DNA of 15,688 bases from an uncultured Actinomycetes bacterium (GTDB lineage: Bacteria; Actinomycetota; Thermoleophilia; Solirubrobacterales; 70-9). The position numbers were made by a program, and so were the translations under genes. The notes beneath the pieces were generated by a model, which saw nothing but the letters and a program-made list of their open reading frames with translations, made no database searches and was not told the origin of the DNA. Of the stretch, positions 14,760 to 15,688 are shown piece after piece (position 1 is the first letter of the stretch; each line of letters starts with the position of its first letter). Where the stretch lies: the NCBI GenBank assembly GCA_946886425.1, contig CAMPIP010000039.1:1-15688 (forward strand), written 5' to 3'.

Positions 14760-15688
14760 ATGAGACGGGGAACGACGCTGCTCGCGGTGGCCTGCCTGGC
14801 CGCGCTGATGCTTGCCGTGGCGAGCGCCCAAGCGGCGACCAGCTGCCAACAGATGCGCAGCTGGGTTCGCTCGGGCGGCAGCGCCAGCGGGCTGCTGGTC
14901 GTCGACACCGAGAGTGGCCAGACCATCTGCGCCAACGCCCCGGGCAGACCCCGGGTGCTCGCCTCCAACACCAAGCTCTTCACCACCGCGGCCGCCCTCT
15001 CGCAGCTCGGCCCGGAAACGCGCCTCCCCACCCGGGTCTTCGCCGACGGCAGCCTCAATCCGAACGGCGTGCTGCGCGGCAGCCTCTACCTCAAGGGCGG
15101 CGGCGACCCGACGCTCGGGACGCCCGCCTTCACCAGCAGCTACCTGGCCGGCCAGGGCACCAACCTTCTGGCGCTTACGCCGCAAATCCGCGCCGCCGGA
15201 ATCAGGTCGATCACCGGCCGCGTCTACGCCGACGCGACGATCTTCGACAACGTGCGCGGTGTCGCCGACTCCGGCTACGCGACCAGCCCCTACATCGGCC
15301 CGCTCTCCGGGCTCTCGTTCAACGCCGGCTTCAACGGCTCGACCAGCGGCAGCGGCTTCTCGTCAGACCCGGCCAAGTTGGCCGCCGCGAAGCTGGCCCG
15401 CTCGCTCGGCCGCGCCGGCATCCGGGTGCCCTCACAGGTAGCGCTGGCGACGACCCCGCCCAACGCCGACGAAGTGGCGGTCATCCGCTCCCCCACCCTT
15501 GACCAGATCGTCAACGTCACCGACGTCTACTCGAACAACTTCTTCGCCGAGACGCTTGTCAAGCTGCTCGGCGCCCAGCTCGGCACCGCCGGCACCACCG
15601 CCGCGGGCACGGCCGTGGTCGAGCAGTTCGCCCGCTCCCGCGGCTCCGGCATCAACGCCGTCGACGGCTCCGGCCTGACCCGCTCCAA
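14760..15688 (+). CDS. dacB: D-alanyl-D-alanine carboxypeptidase/endopeptidase, S13 (PBP4) family, 3' end outside window
   Basis: A penicillin-binding protein that trims or cleaves peptidoglycan peptides outside the membrane. The first 309 residues are present. The signal peptide is residues 1-27 (TTLLAVACLAALMLAVASAQ). The catalytic SxxK motif is S69-N-T-K72 in LASNTKLFTTAAAL, and the SxN motif is S258-N-N260 in VYSNNFFAETLVK. LKGGGDPTLG is typical of the family. The frame reaches DGSGLTRS at the window edge; the KTG-type motif should follow beyond it. The interval between SxxK and SxN is about 190 residues, shorter than in E. coli PBP4, suggesting reduced insert domains. It is divergent from the patatin gene. 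Confidence 0.92.
   Translation, partial: MRRGTTLLAVACLAALMLAVASAQAATSCQQMRSWVRSGGSASGLLVVDTESGQTICANAPGRPRVLASNTKLFTTAAALSQLGPETRLPTRVFADGSLNPNGVLRGSLYLKGGGDPTLGTPAFTSSYLAGQGTNLLALTPQIRAAGIRSITGRVYADATIFDNVRGVADSGYATSPYIGPLSGLSFNAGFNGSTSGSGFSSDPAKLAAAKLARSLGRAGIRVPSQVALATTPPNADEVAVIRSPTLDQIVNVTDVYSNNFFAETLVKLLGAQLGTAGTTAAGTAVVEQFARSRGSGINAVDGSGLTRS

Overview
The window comes from a high-GC bacterium with strong G/C bias at third codon positions. Gene content suggests Actinomycetota, most likely the Thermoleophilia/Solirubrobacterales branch. The pointers are a group III truncated haemoglobin, an unusual secreted M23-like family, a FadD15-type acyl-CoA synthetase, and many TAnnnT -10 boxes placed a few bases before start codons. 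This taxonomic placement is inference; there is no rRNA or other taxonomic marker gene here. Genes are tightly packed on both strands, often as divergent pairs sharing short promoter regions or convergent pairs with almost no spacer.

Layout. 1-1420: the tail of an unknown gene, then an unrecognised 223-aa protein divergent from lemA. 1443-3303: rubredoxin and a cholesterol-oxidase-like GMC flavoprotein, probably one redox operon. 3307-5123 (minus): Mn-type superoxide dismutase and a secreted clan-A glycoside hydrolase. 5219-5292: tRNA-Pro(CGG). 5293-6358: a degraded-looking patch holding a truncated-haemoglobin gene without a usable upstream start and the C-terminal stump of a Fic-family protein. 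6349-10117: two paralogous secreted M23-like proteins in opposite orientations on either side of a beta-propeller lipoprotein. 10142-12991: a membrane-anchored thioredoxin-fold protein, divergent from a 64-residue DNA-binding-like protein that leads into a long-chain acyl-CoA synthetase. 13425-14675 (minus): a patatin-like phospholipase. 14760 to the window edge: a D-Ala-D-Ala carboxypeptidase of the S13 family.

The most unusual feature is the roughly 430-bp gap between the acyl-CoA synthetase and the patatin gene, which converge on it. It holds two copies of a ~125-nt element in inverted orientation. Each starts 12-14 nt after the stop codon of its flanking gene and reads in that gene's sense. 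The 76-nt cores align without gaps at 61/76 identity. The closing stems differ in sequence between the copies, yet each is self-complementary and both keep a T:C mismatch at the same place. A conserved core with compensated stems is the signature of a structured RNA, or less likely of a BIME-like DNA repeat. I do not recognise it as a known family. Three further hairpins lie between the copies.

Other points of interest are a Cys-x2-Cys-x2-Cys-x3-Cys cluster in the GMC enzyme beside a rubredoxin, loss of the first zinc-binding His in both M23-like proteins, and a run of leaderless or near-leaderless promoters.
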